DNA from: Bog-473 sp036491435
Lineage (GTDB): Bacteria > Actinomycetota > Acidimicrobiia > Acidimicrobiales > RAAP-2
Direction of reading: 5' to 3'
DNA: 30,802 bases
Assembly (NCBI GenBank): GCA_036491435.1
Contig: DASXBZ010000018.1
Coordinates: forward strand, 1-30,802
Made by a program: the position numbers and the translations under genes. The notes beneath the pieces are model-generated. The model saw nothing but the letters and a program-made list of their open reading frames with translations, ran no database searches and was not told the origin of the DNA. Shown piece by piece: positions 23,294 through 30,802 of this stretch (position 1 is the stretch's first letter; every line of letters begins with the position of its first letter).

Positions 23294-24181
23294 TCAGGTC
23301 GAGGCGAGGTGCCGGAGCAGGAGATCGGACAACTGCTCGGACGCGGTCTCGGGGACCCAGTGCGACACGCCCTCGAGCACCTCGAACCTGTACGGCCCGT
23401 GCACATGCTCCCGGGTCGCCTCCGCCGCCACGCGACCGATCGCCGCGTCCCCGGTCGACCAGACGTACATCGTGGGGACCCGCACCGGCTCGAGGTTCGC
23501 CAGCGCGCTCGGATCCATGGCCCGGTACCAGTTCAGGGCCGCGGTCAACGCCCCGGGCTCGCTCAGCGCGGCGGCGTACATCTCTGCATCCTCGTTGTCG
23601 AGACCCGTCTCGCGCAGCATGCGCTTCAGGCCGCTGCCGTCGCCCCCGGGACCGAGCAGCAGGCGTTCCGGTACGTCGGGTTCCAGCAATGACGCCGTCG
23701 TGGCGGTGCGAGCAGCCTGCGCCTGGTCGCCGGCCGAGAGCGCGTGCTGCACTGCCAGCGGATGCGGCGTGGAGACGACGCTGAGCGACCGGACCCGATC
23801 GGGGAGCCGCTCCGCCACCATCCAGGCCAACAGGCCGCCCCAGTCGTGCCCCACGAGGTCGAAGCGCTCCATCTTCATGGAGTCCGCCACTGCGATCACG
23901 TCCCCGATGAGGTGCTCGGTGCCGTAGTCGCTCGCTTCGGACGGCCGCGCCCCGCCGCAGTAACCGCGTTGATCGGGCGCGACGGCGCGGTAGCCGGCGT
24001 GCCCGAGAGCCCAGAGCTGGTCGCGCCAGGCCCAGGAGGTCTGTGGGAAGCCGTGCAGGCACAAGACCCGCCGCCCTTCGCGGCGTCCACAGGCACGCCC
24101 GGTGAAGGTGAAGCCGCCGGCCTCGATTTCGAGCCGGTCGATGGCTCGGGGTACGTCCACGGCCGCCACGGGATGCGCCAA
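23294..24181 (-). CDS. Alpha/beta hydrolase, epoxide hydrolase-like
   Basis: A protein of up to 295 aa. The oxyanion motif is HGFPQTSWAWRDQ (43-55), the nucleophile Asp113 is in GHDWGG, an Asp245 lies in STGDAAIG and the catalytic His is H274 in GVSHWVPE. APDQRGYCGGARP (68-80) is typical of the epoxide hydrolase branch. The start is uncertain: TTG 24181 immediately follows the TAA of the upstream gene (TAATTG), and GTG 24169 is an alternative. It is the second Asp-nucleophile alpha/beta hydrolase in the window; the two are different genes, not a local duplication, judged from their low similarity. Confidence 0.87.
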   Translation of the reverse strand: MAHPVAAVDVPRAIDRLEIEAGGFTFTGRACGRREGRRVLCLHGFPQTSWAWRDQLWALGHAGYRAVAPDQRGYCGGARPSEASDYGTEHLIGDVIAVADSMKMERFDLVGHDWGGLLAWMVAERLPDRVRSLSVVSTPHPLAVQHALSAGDQAQAARTATTASLLEPDVPERLLLGPGGDGSGLKRMLRETGLDNEDAEMYAAALSEPGALTAALNWYRAMDPSALANLEPVRVPTMYVWSTGDAAIGRVAAEATREHVHGPYRFEVLEGVSHWVPETASEQLSDLLLRHLAST

Positions 24182-24679
24182 TTATGCGGCGACAGCACCG
24201 CCCTTGAAGCGCGCGTCCTCAGGGGTCAGGCGGAGGGTGTCCTCGTCGATGGAGTCGACCAGGCTGCGCTGCGCGACGTAGTCATGGGAGATGGACGAGA
24301 ACGCGGCACGGCGCGACGCCTTGAGCTCGGCTGGTGCGTCGTCGAGAAACCCAAACAGATTCAGGGCGAGGCGCACGTCGTAGACCGAGGGAGCCCGGCC
24401 GAACAGCGCCGCACGCTTCGACGCGATCAACGCGACACCCAGCGCGACATCGTGTTCCGTCTCACCCTGCTCCAGCTTCAGCTCGTGCTCGAACCGGTGC
24501 GCCAGCCGCAGGGCGAACCCCGAGTCGGGACCCGGCGTGCCCATGCCCCGACCCCGAGGGTGTTCGGGCACCGTGAGCTCTGCCGGGCGCGAGGTGGTCC
24601 ACGATCCCGGGACGTGCATGTGGCGAGCGGGACGGACCTGGTCGGCCTCCGCGATCGGCACGAAGGTGGGCTGGGTCAT
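24182..24679 (-). CDS. Conserved-looking hypothetical protein, 165 aa
   Basis: A 165-aa protein (MTQPTFVPIAEADQVRPARH) without membrane segments or signal. A Pro/Gly-rich N-terminal third is followed by a predicted helical region (FALRLAHRFEHELKLEQGETEHD, ALGVALIASKRAALFGRAP, YDVRLALNLFGFLDD) and a C-terminal RSLVDSIDEDTLRLTPEDA. I recognise no named domain. It lies 37 bp after the CocE-type gene and directly abuts the alpha/beta hydrolase gene (TAA then TTG), so it probably shares their transcript. Function is unknown. Confidence 0.75.
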   Translation of the reverse strand: MTQPTFVPIAEADQVRPARHMHVPGSWTTSRPAELTVPEHPRGRGMGTPGPDSGFALRLAHRFEHELKLEQGETEHDVALGVALIASKRAALFGRAPSVYDVRLALNLFGFLDDAPAELKASRRAAFSSISHDYVAQRSLVDSIDEDTLRLTPEDARFKGGAVAA

Positions 24680-24716
24680 GGGCGGAGACTAGCCGAGGTC
24701 GTCCGGACGGCCCCAT

Positions 24717-26375
24717 TTACGAGAGCGGTTCCTCCGTCATCAGGTGCACGACGGGCAGTGTGATGGACGACGGCCGCGTGGCGTCGTGGAACACTTCCTG
24801 ATCGGCCGAACGGAGATTGGTCCCACTCACCAGCGGCTCGCCGGTTCCGGCATTCCGGGCGTAGAGGGGATGCGCGCCGCTCGAGACCTGGAGACGGATC
24901 CTGTGGCCGGCGCGGAACGTGTTGGCCGTCGGCCACATGGAGATGCCCAGCCGGATCACGCCGTCCTCGTCCTTCTCGACCGATTCGGCCGACAGGCGAA
25001 CGATGCCATCGCTCACGTTGTACGACTTGCCTTTCTCGGTCACGTCGCACAGCCGGACGAAGAAATCGGTGTACTGGAGTGACGAACGTACGAAGAGTGT
25101 CGCCGTGAGCGGGCCGACGACGGTCAGGTCCTCGGTGAGAACGGGGCTCGTATAGGTAAGGACATCGTGGCGGTGTTCCCGTCGGCGTTGCTCCCGTCGG
25201 CCGGCGGTCGCGAAATTGAGCCCAGCACCGCCGACTGCGGGTGTCGGGTCGTGCGGGTTGTAGTGGTAGTGGTCGGACCCGCTGGCGTCGGGGGGATCTG
25301 TCCCGAGCGTGCCCCAGCGGCCCAGGTACCAGCTCTGGGACTCACCCGCCGGCGGCCACAGCGAGAAGTCCTGCCATGTCCCCGAACCCATGACGTAGAC
25401 CCGTACGGGTGCCCGCGGCTCCTTGCCGCGCCGCTCCCCCAGCTGCCGGTTGAACCAGTCGAGCCCGTCGCGGATCCCCTCCCCGAAGAGACCGGGGCTC
25501 GAATGTCTCCAGGGACCGATCGTGATCCGGGCCGAGCGGCCGGCCCGGCGCAACGCCTCGTAGTCGGCGACCTGCCCCGGCAGGAAGAGGTCGTACCAGC
25601 CTCCGACGAGGCTCGAGGGCGGGACCTTGTCGAGACGGCGGCCGAATTCGACCTCGTCCCACCACGGATCGCCCGGCACGTTGTGCTCGAGCCAGTCTTG
25701 GAACACGGGCGAGATCTCCCCGAGGGTCGCCGTGTCGCACGTGCCGAGCGGCAGCAAGTCGGCCGTGCGGGAGAGGACGCGGTTCGCACCCAGCTGCTTG
25801 CGCACGATCGTGCCCAGACCGGATTCCTGGTACTTCATCTGATAGAGCCAGCAAAGGGCCATCTCGAGCGCGAAGGATCCGCCGGGGTACACGATCGCGT
25901 CGCCGAACTTCGACGCGGTGACCTGAAGATTCAGTGCCTTGACGAAGTCGGGTGGATCCTCTGCGATCGCCCATTGCGTCATCCCGAGATAGCTGGCACC
26001 CCACATGGCGAGGCGACCGTCGAACCACGGCTGGGACGCGACCCACTCGAGCGACGCGTGCCCGTCCGCCTGCTCGTGGCGCACCGGCACCAAATCGCCC
26101 TCCGACCCGAACGTGCCGCGGCAACTCTGGATCACCACCTGATAGCCGCGTTCCGCATAGAGCCGGCCCAGCGGGCCCATGAGAGTCCGCCCGTACGGCG
26201 TGCGGATCAACACCGTCGGTCGCCCGCCCGGAGCATCAGTCGCGTACCACCGATCCGCCAGGAGCACGGTGCCGTCGGGCATCTTGGCGGCGAGGTCGCG
26301 CTCGACGGAGATGTTCGTCGTTTGCGGCGCGGGCAGCTTGACGAGCCGCGCCGAGAGGCGGCTGAACACCGTCAT
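24717..26375 (-). CDS. CocE/NonD-family hydrolase (X-Pro dipeptidyl-peptidase S15-like)
   Basis: A 552-aa protein with the cocaine-esterase layout. RDLAAKMPDGTVLLADRWY opens the catalytic domain, then RTPYGR, VVIQSCRGTFGSEGD, and the Ser nucleophile in MWGASYLGMTQW (S128), Asp in VGGWYDLFLPG (D262) and His in IGPWRHSSPG (H291). The C-terminal jelly-roll begins near 340 and includes LTYTSPVLTEDLTVVGPL and the lectin-like FRAGHRIRLQVSSGAHP. Enzymes of this class hydrolyse esters or amides; there is no signal peptide, so it acts inside the cell. It is the first gene of the minus-strand run leading to the acyl-CoA dehydrogenase. Confidence 0.92.
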   Translation of the reverse strand: MTVFSRLSARLVKLPAPQTTNISVERDLAAKMPDGTVLLADRWYATDAPGGRPTVLIRTPYGRTLMGPLGRLYAERGYQVVIQSCRGTFGSEGDLVPVRHEQADGHASLEWVASQPWFDGRLAMWGASYLGMTQWAIAEDPPDFVKALNLQVTASKFGDAIVYPGGSFALEMALCWLYQMKYQESGLGTIVRKQLGANRVLSRTADLLPLGTCDTATLGEISPVFQDWLEHNVPGDPWWDEVEFGRRLDKVPPSSLVGGWYDLFLPGQVADYEALRRAGRSARITIGPWRHSSPGLFGEGIRDGLDWFNRQLGERRGKEPRAPVRVYVMGSGTWQDFSLWPPAGESQSWYLGRWGTLGTDPPDASGSDHYHYNPHDPTPAVGGAGLNFATAGRREQRRREHRHDVLTYTSPVLTEDLTVVGPLTATLFVRSSLQYTDFFVRLCDVTEKGKSYNVSDGIVRLSAESVEKDEDGVIRLGISMWPTANTFRAGHRIRLQVSSGAHPLYARNAGTGEPLVSGTNLRSADQEVFHDATRPSSITLPVVHLMTEEPLS

Positions 26376-26440
26376 GCGTTACGGATCCCCAAGCTCACAC
26401 GCACCTCCCCCGTCCCGTGCCGCCCCGTGGTCGCCGACGC

Positions 26441-28138
26441 CTACGCGGCGTGGAGCAGCCCGAAGACGATCGAATCGTAGAGCGCCTGCCAGCTCGCCTC
26501 AATGATGTTTTCCGACACGCCGATCGTCGTCCACGTCCGTTCGCCGTCGGTCGAATCGACCAGGACTCGGGTCACGGCACCGGTGCCGCGACCGGTGTCG
26601 AGCACCCGGACTCGGTAGTCGGTGAGGTGGATGTGGTCGAGGGCCGGGAACTTCGCGCCGATGGCGCCCCGCAGCGCCCCGTCGAGTGCGTTGACCGGTC
26701 CGTTGCCTTCGGCGGTGGCGACGATCCGCTCCCCGCCGACGTGCACCTTGACGGTGGCCTCGGTCGTCATTCCGGGGACCGCTGCCGAGGGCGACGTCGC
26801 CGCCTCCTCCGCCTCGCGGGCGTCGTGATCGGTGATGACCCGGAACGACTCCACGGTGAAGTAGTCCGCGGTCCACCCGGTGGCCCGGCGCAGCAGGAGC
26901 TCGAGCGAGCCGTCGGCGACCTCGAAGTGATAGCCCTCGTGCTCGAGGTGCTTCAGCTCGTCGAGGACCCGGCCGATGACCTCCCCATCGAGGTCGAGCC
27001 CGAGTTCTGCCGCCTTCATGGCCAAGGTCGAACGACCCGCCATCTCGGACACGACGACGCGGGTGCCGTTGCCGACGGTGTCGGGCACGACGTGCTCGTA
27101 CAGGTCGGCGCTGCGCGCGACAGCACTGGCATGGAGGCCACCCTTGTGCGCGAAGACCGAGTTGCCGACGTAAGGCTGCTGCGGGTTCGGCGCGATGTTC
27201 ACCAACTCTGCGATGTGGTGCGCCACCGGCGTCAGCAGCTCGAGCCGCTCGGAGGGAATCGTGCGGATGTTGAGCTTGAGCGAGAGGTTGGGGATCGCAG
27301 CCGAAAGGTCCGTGTTGCCGGCGCGCTCGCCGTAGCCGTTGATGCACCCCTGCACCTGGGTGGCGCCGGCCTGTACGGCGACCAACGAGTTCGCCACAGC
27401 ACAGCCGGCGTCGTTGTGGCAGTGGATCCCGAGCTGGGCGCTGGTACGGGCACGCACGGCCGCCACCGCCGCGCCGACGTCGTCGGGCAACGAGCCGCCG
27501 TTGGTGTCGCACAGCACGAGCGCCTCGGCTCCGGACTCCTCTGCGGCGGACAGGACGGAGAGCGCGAACTCCGGGTTGCGGCGGAAGCCGTCGAAGAAGT
27601 GCTCCGCATCGAGGAAGACGCGCAGATCGTGCTCACGGAGATAGCGCACCGAGTCGGCGACCATGGCCACCGCCTCGTCGAGCGACGTGCGCAGGGCCTC
27701 CGCCACGTGGCGGTCCCATGACTTGGCGACGATGCAAGCGACCGGCGCCCCGGCCTCGATGAGGTTGGCCAGGACGGCGTCCTTCTCCGGTTCGACACCG
27801 GCGCGCCGCGTCGAACCGAAGGCGACGAGCGTGGCCGTGCTCAGGTTCAGCTCCTTCTTGGCCCGCTCGAAGAACTCGACGTCCTTGGGGTTGGCGCCAG
27901 GCCAGCCGCCCTCGATGTAGCTGACGCCGAGGTGGTCGAGCTGCTCGGCGACGCGCAGCTTGTCGTCGACCGTCAGCGAGAGCCCCTCTTGCTGGCTCCC
28001 GTCACGGAGGATGGTGTCGAAGATGTCGACGGCCTCAGGGAGCTCGGGCATCTCGTAGTCGTGCGCGTGCGCGGTGTGGCCGTGGGCGTGCGTGTGCTGC
28101 ACGCCACCGTGGCTGTGGCTCTCCGTCTCAGTCGACAT
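26441..28138 (-). CDS. cimA: (R)-citramalate synthase
   Basis: A 565-aa member of the LeuA/CimA family. FDTILRDGSQQEGLSLTVDDK (R45, D46) and YIEGGWPGANPKDVEFF (74-90) are diagnostic of the citramalate synthase branch. Metal ligands are in IHCHND (H239, H241), and KGGLHASAV follows. The C-terminal 120 residues match the LeuA dimer/allosteric domain, the site of isoleucine feedback in known enzymes. It condenses acetyl-CoA with pyruvate, starting the threonine-independent route to isoleucine. Odd: residues 8-26 hold eight His in a low-complexity HTHAHGHTAHAH tract, a possible metal-binding extension. The start overlaps the ilvE end by 11 bp; it is the last gene of leuB-ilvE-cimA. Confidence 0.93.
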   Translation of the reverse strand: MSTETESHSHGGVQHTHAHGHTAHAHDYEMPELPEAVDIFDTILRDGSQQEGLSLTVDDKLRVAEQLDHLGVSYIEGGWPGANPKDVEFFERAKKELNLSTATLVAFGSTRRAGVEPEKDAVLANLIEAGAPVACIVAKSWDRHVAEALRTSLDEAVAMVADSVRYLREHDLRVFLDAEHFFDGFRRNPEFALSVLSAAEESGAEALVLCDTNGGSLPDDVGAAVAAVRARTSAQLGIHCHNDAGCAVANSLVAVQAGATQVQGCINGYGERAGNTDLSAAIPNLSLKLNIRTIPSERLELLTPVAHHIAELVNIAPNPQQPYVGNSVFAHKGGLHASAVARSADLYEHVVPDTVGNGTRVVVSEMAGRSTLAMKAAELGLDLDGEVIGRVLDELKHLEHEGYHFEVADGSLELLLRRATGWTADYFTVESFRVITDHDAREAEEAATSPSAAVPGMTTEATVKVHVGGERIVATAEGNGPVNALDGALRGAIGAKFPALDHIHLTDYRVRVLDTGRGTGAVTRVLVDSTDGERTWTTIGVSENIIEASWQALYDSIVFGLLHAA

Positions 28139-29057
28139 AGTCCAGCCATTCCTTGTACTGGTCGACCTCGCCGCGCACGGTGGCGAAGTAGGTCTGCTGG
28201 ATCTCCTTGGTGATCTTGCCGGGCTTGCCCGTGCCGATCTCGCGGTCGTCGACGGCCCGGATCGGGACCACCTCGGCCGCCGTGCCGGTCAGGAAGGCCT
28301 CGTCGGCCAGGTACAGGTCGGTGCGGACAATGTGCTCGTGCTCGACCTTGTACCCCATGTCGCGCGCGATGGTCTCGACCGAGTTCTGCGTGATGCCGGC
28401 CAGGGCGCCGGCGTCGGAGGTCGGCGGCGTCACGAGGACGCCGTCGCGCACGATGAACACGTTCTCGCCGGTGCACTCGCTGACCTTGCCGTTCGGCGCG
28501 AGCAGGATGGCCTCGTCGTAGCCCGCCTTGAGGGCCTCGACCTTCGCCAGCGACGAGTTCGCGTACATGCCGGTCCCTTTTGCGGCGGTGGGCACCGCGT
28601 TGGGGTCGTGGCGGCGCCACGAGCTGATCTTGACCGAGACGCCGTTGGCCACGCCCTCGTCACCCAGGTACGTGCCCCAGGGCCAGCAGGCCACCGAGAC
28701 ATTGACCGGGCAGGGCAGCGGGTTCAGGCCCATTTCGCCGTAGCCGAGAAAGACGAGAGGGCGGATGTAGCAGCCGTCGTTCATCCCGTTGACGCGCACG
28801 GTCAGACGGCAGGCGTCGATGATCTGGTCGACCGTGAAGGGCACGTCGATCATGAACACCTTGGCTGACGCGAACAACCGGCGGATGTGGTCGCCCAAGC
28901 GGAAGACGGCCACGCCGCGGCTCGTCGGGTACGCCCGGATCCCCTCGAAGACACCCGAGCCGTAGTGCATGGTGTGCGTGAGCACGTGCACGGTGGCGTC
29001 CGCCCAGTCGACGAGCTCGCCGTCCATCCAGATCTTCTCGGTGGTGGTGATGGGCAT
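28128..29057 (-). CDS. ilvE: Branched-chain amino acid aminotransferase
   Basis: A 309-aa class IV PLP aminotransferase from ATG 29057. KIWMDGELVDWADATVHVLTH and HYGSGVFEGIRAY are the usual N-terminal blocks. The PLP Lys is K160 in AAKGTGMYANS, and the PLP-phosphate Glu is E194 in SECTGENVFIVRDG. GALAGITQNSV and DEAFLTGTAAEVVPI complete the signature. It interconverts valine, leucine and isoleucine with their keto acids, using glutamate/2-oxoglutarate. It starts five bases after the leuB stop and overlaps cimA, so all three are translated from one mRNA. Confidence 0.95.
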   Translation of the reverse strand: MPITTTEKIWMDGELVDWADATVHVLTHTMHYGSGVFEGIRAYPTSRGVAVFRLGDHIRRLFASAKVFMIDVPFTVDQIIDACRLTVRVNGMNDGCYIRPLVFLGYGEMGLNPLPCPVNVSVACWPWGTYLGDEGVANGVSVKISSWRRHDPNAVPTAAKGTGMYANSSLAKVEALKAGYDEAILLAPNGKVSECTGENVFIVRDGVLVTPPTSDAGALAGITQNSVETIARDMGYKVEHEHIVRTDLYLADEAFLTGTAAEVVPIRAVDDREIGTGKPGKITKEIQQTYFATVRGEVDQYKEWLDYVD

Positions 29058-29062
29058 TTGGG

Positions 29063-30097
29063 CTAGAGCCTTTCTGCGATCGCGTCGCCCACGGCGGACG
29101 TGGACAGCTGTTCGGAGGAGGTTGACATGGAATCGACCTGGGCGGTGACGGCCTTGAGGATGCGTGCGGCGGCGTCGGCCTCGCCCAGGTGCTCGAGCAT
29201 CAAGGCGGCGGAGTGGATCGCGGCCAGTGGGTTGGCGACGCCCTGCCCGGCGATGTCGTGGGCGGCGCCGTGGACGGGCTCGAAGAGGGAGGGGCCGGTG
29301 CGGGCGGGGTTGAGGTTGGCGGACGCGGCGAACCCGATGCCACCGGCGACGGCACCCGCGAGGTCGGTGATGATGTCGCCGAAGAGGTTGTCGGTCACGA
29401 TGACGTCGTAGCGCTTGGGTTGCTCCACGAGGTAGATGCAGGCGGCGTCGACGTGGTTGTAGTCCCACGAGACGTCCGGGTAGTCGGCGGCGACCTCTGC
29501 GACCGTCCGGCTCCACAGGTCGCCGGCGAACGTCAACACGTTCGTCTTGTGCACGAGCGTGAGACGGTTGTTGCGCCGTCCGGCCAGTTCGAACGCGAAC
29601 CGGACGCATCGCTCGGCGCCCATGCGGGTGTTGACCGAGCCCTGGGTGGCGACCTCGTTCGGAGTGCCCTTGCGGAGGAAGCCACCCTCGCCCGCATAGG
29701 TGCCCTCGGTGTTCTCACGCACCACGGCGAAGTCGGCGCCCTCGGCGATGGAGCCGGGCGCTCCGGTGAACGGCCGCAGGTTCACGTAGAGGTCCAACTC
29801 GAAGCGGAGCCGCAGCAACATGCCGCGCTCGAGGGTCCCCGGCGGGACGGACGTGTCGCCGACCGGCGGGCCCACCGCGCCGAGGAGGATGGCGTCGTAG
29901 CCGCGGAGCTCGGCGAGGGTCTCGTCCGGCAGGACGACCCCGTCCCGCAGGTACCGGGCCGCCCCGAGCTCGAACTCGGTGGCGTCCAGATCGACGCCGG
30001 CCGCGGCGACCACCTTGAGCGCCTCGGCACAGACCTCCGGCCCGATGCCGTCGCCGCCGATGACGGCGACCCGATGCCTGGTGCTGGCCGTGCCCAC
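29063..30097 (-). CDS. leuB: 3-isopropylmalate dehydrogenase
   Basis: The start is GTG 30097 (MGTASTRHRVAVIGGDGIGPEV) after AAAGGACACAGAGGAAC, giving 344 aa, normal for the family; the open frame above is leader, not protein. VVRENTEGTYAGEGG (126-139), LVHKTNVL with Lys184, the metal site DNLFGDIITDLAG (Asp241, Asp245) and GPSLFEPVHGAAHDIAGQGVANP are the isopropylmalate dehydrogenase signatures. It works in leucine synthesis and, with citramalate-derived 3-methylmalate, in isoleucine synthesis, which explains its company with cimA. Expression is probably set by the attenuator in its leader (30195-30285). Confidence 0.95.
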   Translation of the reverse strand: MGTASTRHRVAVIGGDGIGPEVCAEALKVVAAAGVDLDATEFELGAARYLRDGVVLPDETLAELRGYDAILLGAVGPPVGDTSVPPGTLERGMLLRLRFELDLYVNLRPFTGAPGSIAEGADFAVVRENTEGTYAGEGGFLRKGTPNEVATQGSVNTRMGAERCVRFAFELAGRRNNRLTLVHKTNVLTFAGDLWSRTVAEVAADYPDVSWDYNHVDAACIYLVEQPKRYDVIVTDNLFGDIITDLAGAVAGGIGFAASANLNPARTGPSLFEPVHGAAHDIAGQGVANPLAAIHSAALMLEHLGEADAAARILKAVTAQVDSMSTSSEQLSTSAVGDAIAERL

Positions 30098-30194
30098 GTT
30101 CCTCTGTGTCCTTTCGTCGTCTGCTCGTTCGTCCCCAGGATGCCCCGCCGCCGGGCCGCCCCCTCTGCGCCCGCTGCCGAAGCTGGCGGAAATT

Positions 30195-30220
30195 GAAAAA
30201 CCGCCCACATTGTGGACGGT
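30195..30220 (-). terminator. Intrinsic terminator (attenuator) in the leuB leader
   Basis: Read on the minus strand: ACCGTCCAC paired with GTGGGCGGT (one mismatch), followed directly by TTTTT. It points toward leuB and lies about 100 bases before its start. No gene on this strand ends upstream, since greA diverges, so the terminator can only act on the leuB transcript. It therefore reads as an attenuator. Confidence 0.72.
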
Positions 30221-30224
30221 CGAA

Positions 30225-30247
30225 GGCGCGCGGGGAGGTGGCGCGCC
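30225..30247 (-). other. Leader hairpin GGCGCGC-N9-GCGCGCC
   Basis: A perfect 7-bp GC stem with loop CACCTCCCC, beginning at the stop codon of the leader peptide and ending four bases before the terminator stem. The loop contains CACCTCC, the same as the 3' end of 16S rRNA. It is well placed to be disturbed by a ribosome stalled on, or released from, the leader peptide. I did not find an obvious mutually exclusive antiterminator. Confidence 0.5.
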
Positions 30248-30285
30248 TAATGAATAATGCCTACGAAGTGCTCGGGACGGCGCAT
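30247..30285 (-). CDS. Leader peptide of the leuB-ilvE-cimA operon, 12 aa
   Basis: ATG 30285 opens MRRPEHFVGIIH and a TAG stop. Val is GTA and the adjacent two Ile codons are both ATT, forms that are rare in this GC-rich sequence, where GTC/GTG and ATC dominate. A ribosome short of charged tRNA-Ile or tRNA-Val would stall just before the hairpin and terminator. The operon makes isoleucine, valine and leucine precursors, so the control amino acids match. There is no strong ribosome binding site; the likely promoter suggests it is leaderless or nearly so. Too short to prove by sequence alone. Confidence 0.62.
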   Translation of the reverse strand: MRRPEHFVGIIH

Positions 30286-30294
30286 AGTCACCCC

Positions 30295-30324
30295 AGTCTC
30301 TCGCAGGTGGGGAGGCCCCGTCAA
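30295..30324 (-). promoter_or_regulatory. Probable promoter of the leuB operon
   Basis: On the minus strand TTGACG (30324-30319), an 18-base spacer and GAGACT (30300-30295) resemble a sigma-70 promoter with a good -35 and weak -10. The -10 ends nine bases before the leader-peptide ATG, so transcription would start at or just before that codon. Confidence 0.42.
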
Positions 30325-30434
30325 CAGAGGGTGCACGGCGAAACCAGGGTCGTCCGGGGAGCATTAGCCTGGTGGACGCAGCCGCGGTGCCTGACCTCGC
30401 ACCGCCCGCACGCCCGCTTTCCGAAGGACACGCC

Positions 30435-30802
30435 GTGACCAACGCTCCCGCCAACCAGACCGAAACGTCCAAGCTGACCCAGGCCACCTACGACCGTCTG
30501 ACGGCCGAGCTCGAGGATCTGACCACCCGGGGGCGCGTCGAGATCGCCCAGGCGATCGAGTCGGCACGGGCGCTGGGCGACCTCAGCGAGAACGGCGACT
30601 ACCACGCCGCCAAGGACTCCCAAGGGAAGATGGAGTCGCGGATCCGCCAGCTGCAGGCCATGCTCAAGACGGTCGAGATCGTCGACGAGTCCGGGCCGGA
30701 CGACGGGTCGATCTCGCTCGGCAGCACGGTGACGTTGCGCTACGAGGGCGACGACGAGGACGACACGCAGACGTTCTTCGTGGGTTCGATCGAGGAGCGG
30801 CA
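30435..30802 (+). CDS. greA: Transcription elongation factor GreA, N-terminal part
   Basis: GTG 30435 is preceded by GAAGGACACGCC, a clear ribosome binding site. The 122 visible codons give the N-terminal coiled coil with SARALGDLSENGDYHAAKD, whose Asp/Glu tip enters the RNA polymerase secondary channel and promotes cleavage of backtracked RNA. The start of the C-terminal FKBP-like domain follows (SISLGSTVTLRYEGDDEDD, FFVGS). The gene runs off the right edge. A short Ala/Asn/Thr-rich tail precedes KLTQATYDRLTAEL, the usual beginning of the family. Confidence 0.95.
   Translation, partial: MTNAPANQTETSKLTQATYDRLTAELEDLTTRGRVEIAQAIESARALGDLSENGDYHAAKDSQGKMESRIRQLQAMLKTVEIVDESGPDDGSISLGSTVTLRYEGDDEDDTQTFFVGSIEER

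Larger units (their letters stand above)
30098..30434. other. 337-bp divergent leuB/greA intergenic region
   Basis: Besides the promoter, leader peptide, hairpin and attenuator listed separately, this gap holds about 95 bases between the attenuator and leuB without recognisable structure. On the other side are about 110 bases before greA, in which TAGCCT (30365-30370) is the only -10-like hexamer and no convincing -35 is seen. Confidence 0.6.

Noticed and set aside
20445..23927. An open frame of 1160 codons on the plus strand
   Set aside because: It is antisense to the enoyl-CoA hydratase, thiolase, acyl-CoA dehydrogenase and hydrolase genes, is Arg/His/Asp-rich without any family motif, and is explained by scarcity of stops in GC-rich antisense frames.
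1..30802. CRISPR arrays, tRNA/rRNA genes, transposases, prophage or toxin-antitoxin pairs
   Set aside because: I looked for regularly spaced repeats, tRNA-like cloverleafs, integrase or transposase motifs and small overlapping gene pairs and saw none.

Overview
The window is GC-rich DNA from a high-GC actinomycete-like bacterium. Pointers are a mycothiol-type TIGR03086/DinB protein, a RipA-like NlpC/P60 peptidoglycan hydrolase, ethylmalonyl-CoA pathway enzymes of the streptomycete type, a FadA5-like thiolase, KstR-like operators, and frequent GTG starts or apparently leaderless starts. A deep-branching class such as Acidimicrobiia is my guess, not a demonstrated assignment. No rRNA, tRNA, CRISPR, transposase or phage gene was seen; it reads as ordinary chromosome.

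Left part (1-6400): the 3' end of an oligopeptidase B gene faces a two-TM protein with a RodZ-type DUF4115 domain. Next comes a tight minus-strand run: MBL hydrolase, flavin reductase, RmlC-like cupin and luciferase-like monooxygenase. It looks like an undescribed two-component flavin monooxygenase operon. An alpha/beta hydrolase diverges from it. The mutY gene that follows has no usable ATG, GTG or TTG start upstream of its catalytic Glu.

6400-10760 holds three consecutive ethylmalonyl-CoA pathway steps: mesaconyl-CoA hydratase (mch, MaoC), methylsuccinyl-CoA dehydrogenase (mcd) and beta-methylmalyl-CoA lyase (mcl). Together they would turn methylsuccinyl-CoA into propionyl-CoA plus glyoxylate. 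A DUF6941-like gene is translationally coupled to mch. The ccr and ecm genes are not in the window.

10760-15060 carries a dienelactone hydrolase, a secreted NlpC/P60 hydrolase with its own promoter and leader hairpin, an Lgt-family membrane protein lacking the usual motif His, and two small orphan genes.

15060-26400 is an acyl-CoA/lipid catabolism region: SDR, acyl-CoA synthetase, FadA5-like thiolase, enoyl-CoA hydratase, PaaI thioesterase, acyl-CoA dehydrogenase, alpha/beta hydrolase and CocE-type esterase. Two nearly identical palindromes of the form TnnAACnnGTTnnA, each overlapping a probable -10 element, control the SDR/synthetase divergence and the thiolase operon. They suggest one TetR-type (KstR-like) regulon; the regulator itself is not here.

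The right end is a leuB-ilvE-cimA operon for branched-chain amino acids by the citramalate route, facing greA. Its leader holds a previously unannotated-looking attenuator: a 12-codon leader peptide with rare Val and Ile codons, a hairpin, then an intrinsic terminator. I regard this leader, the twin operators, the flavin operon and the mutY start problem as the most worthwhile observations.
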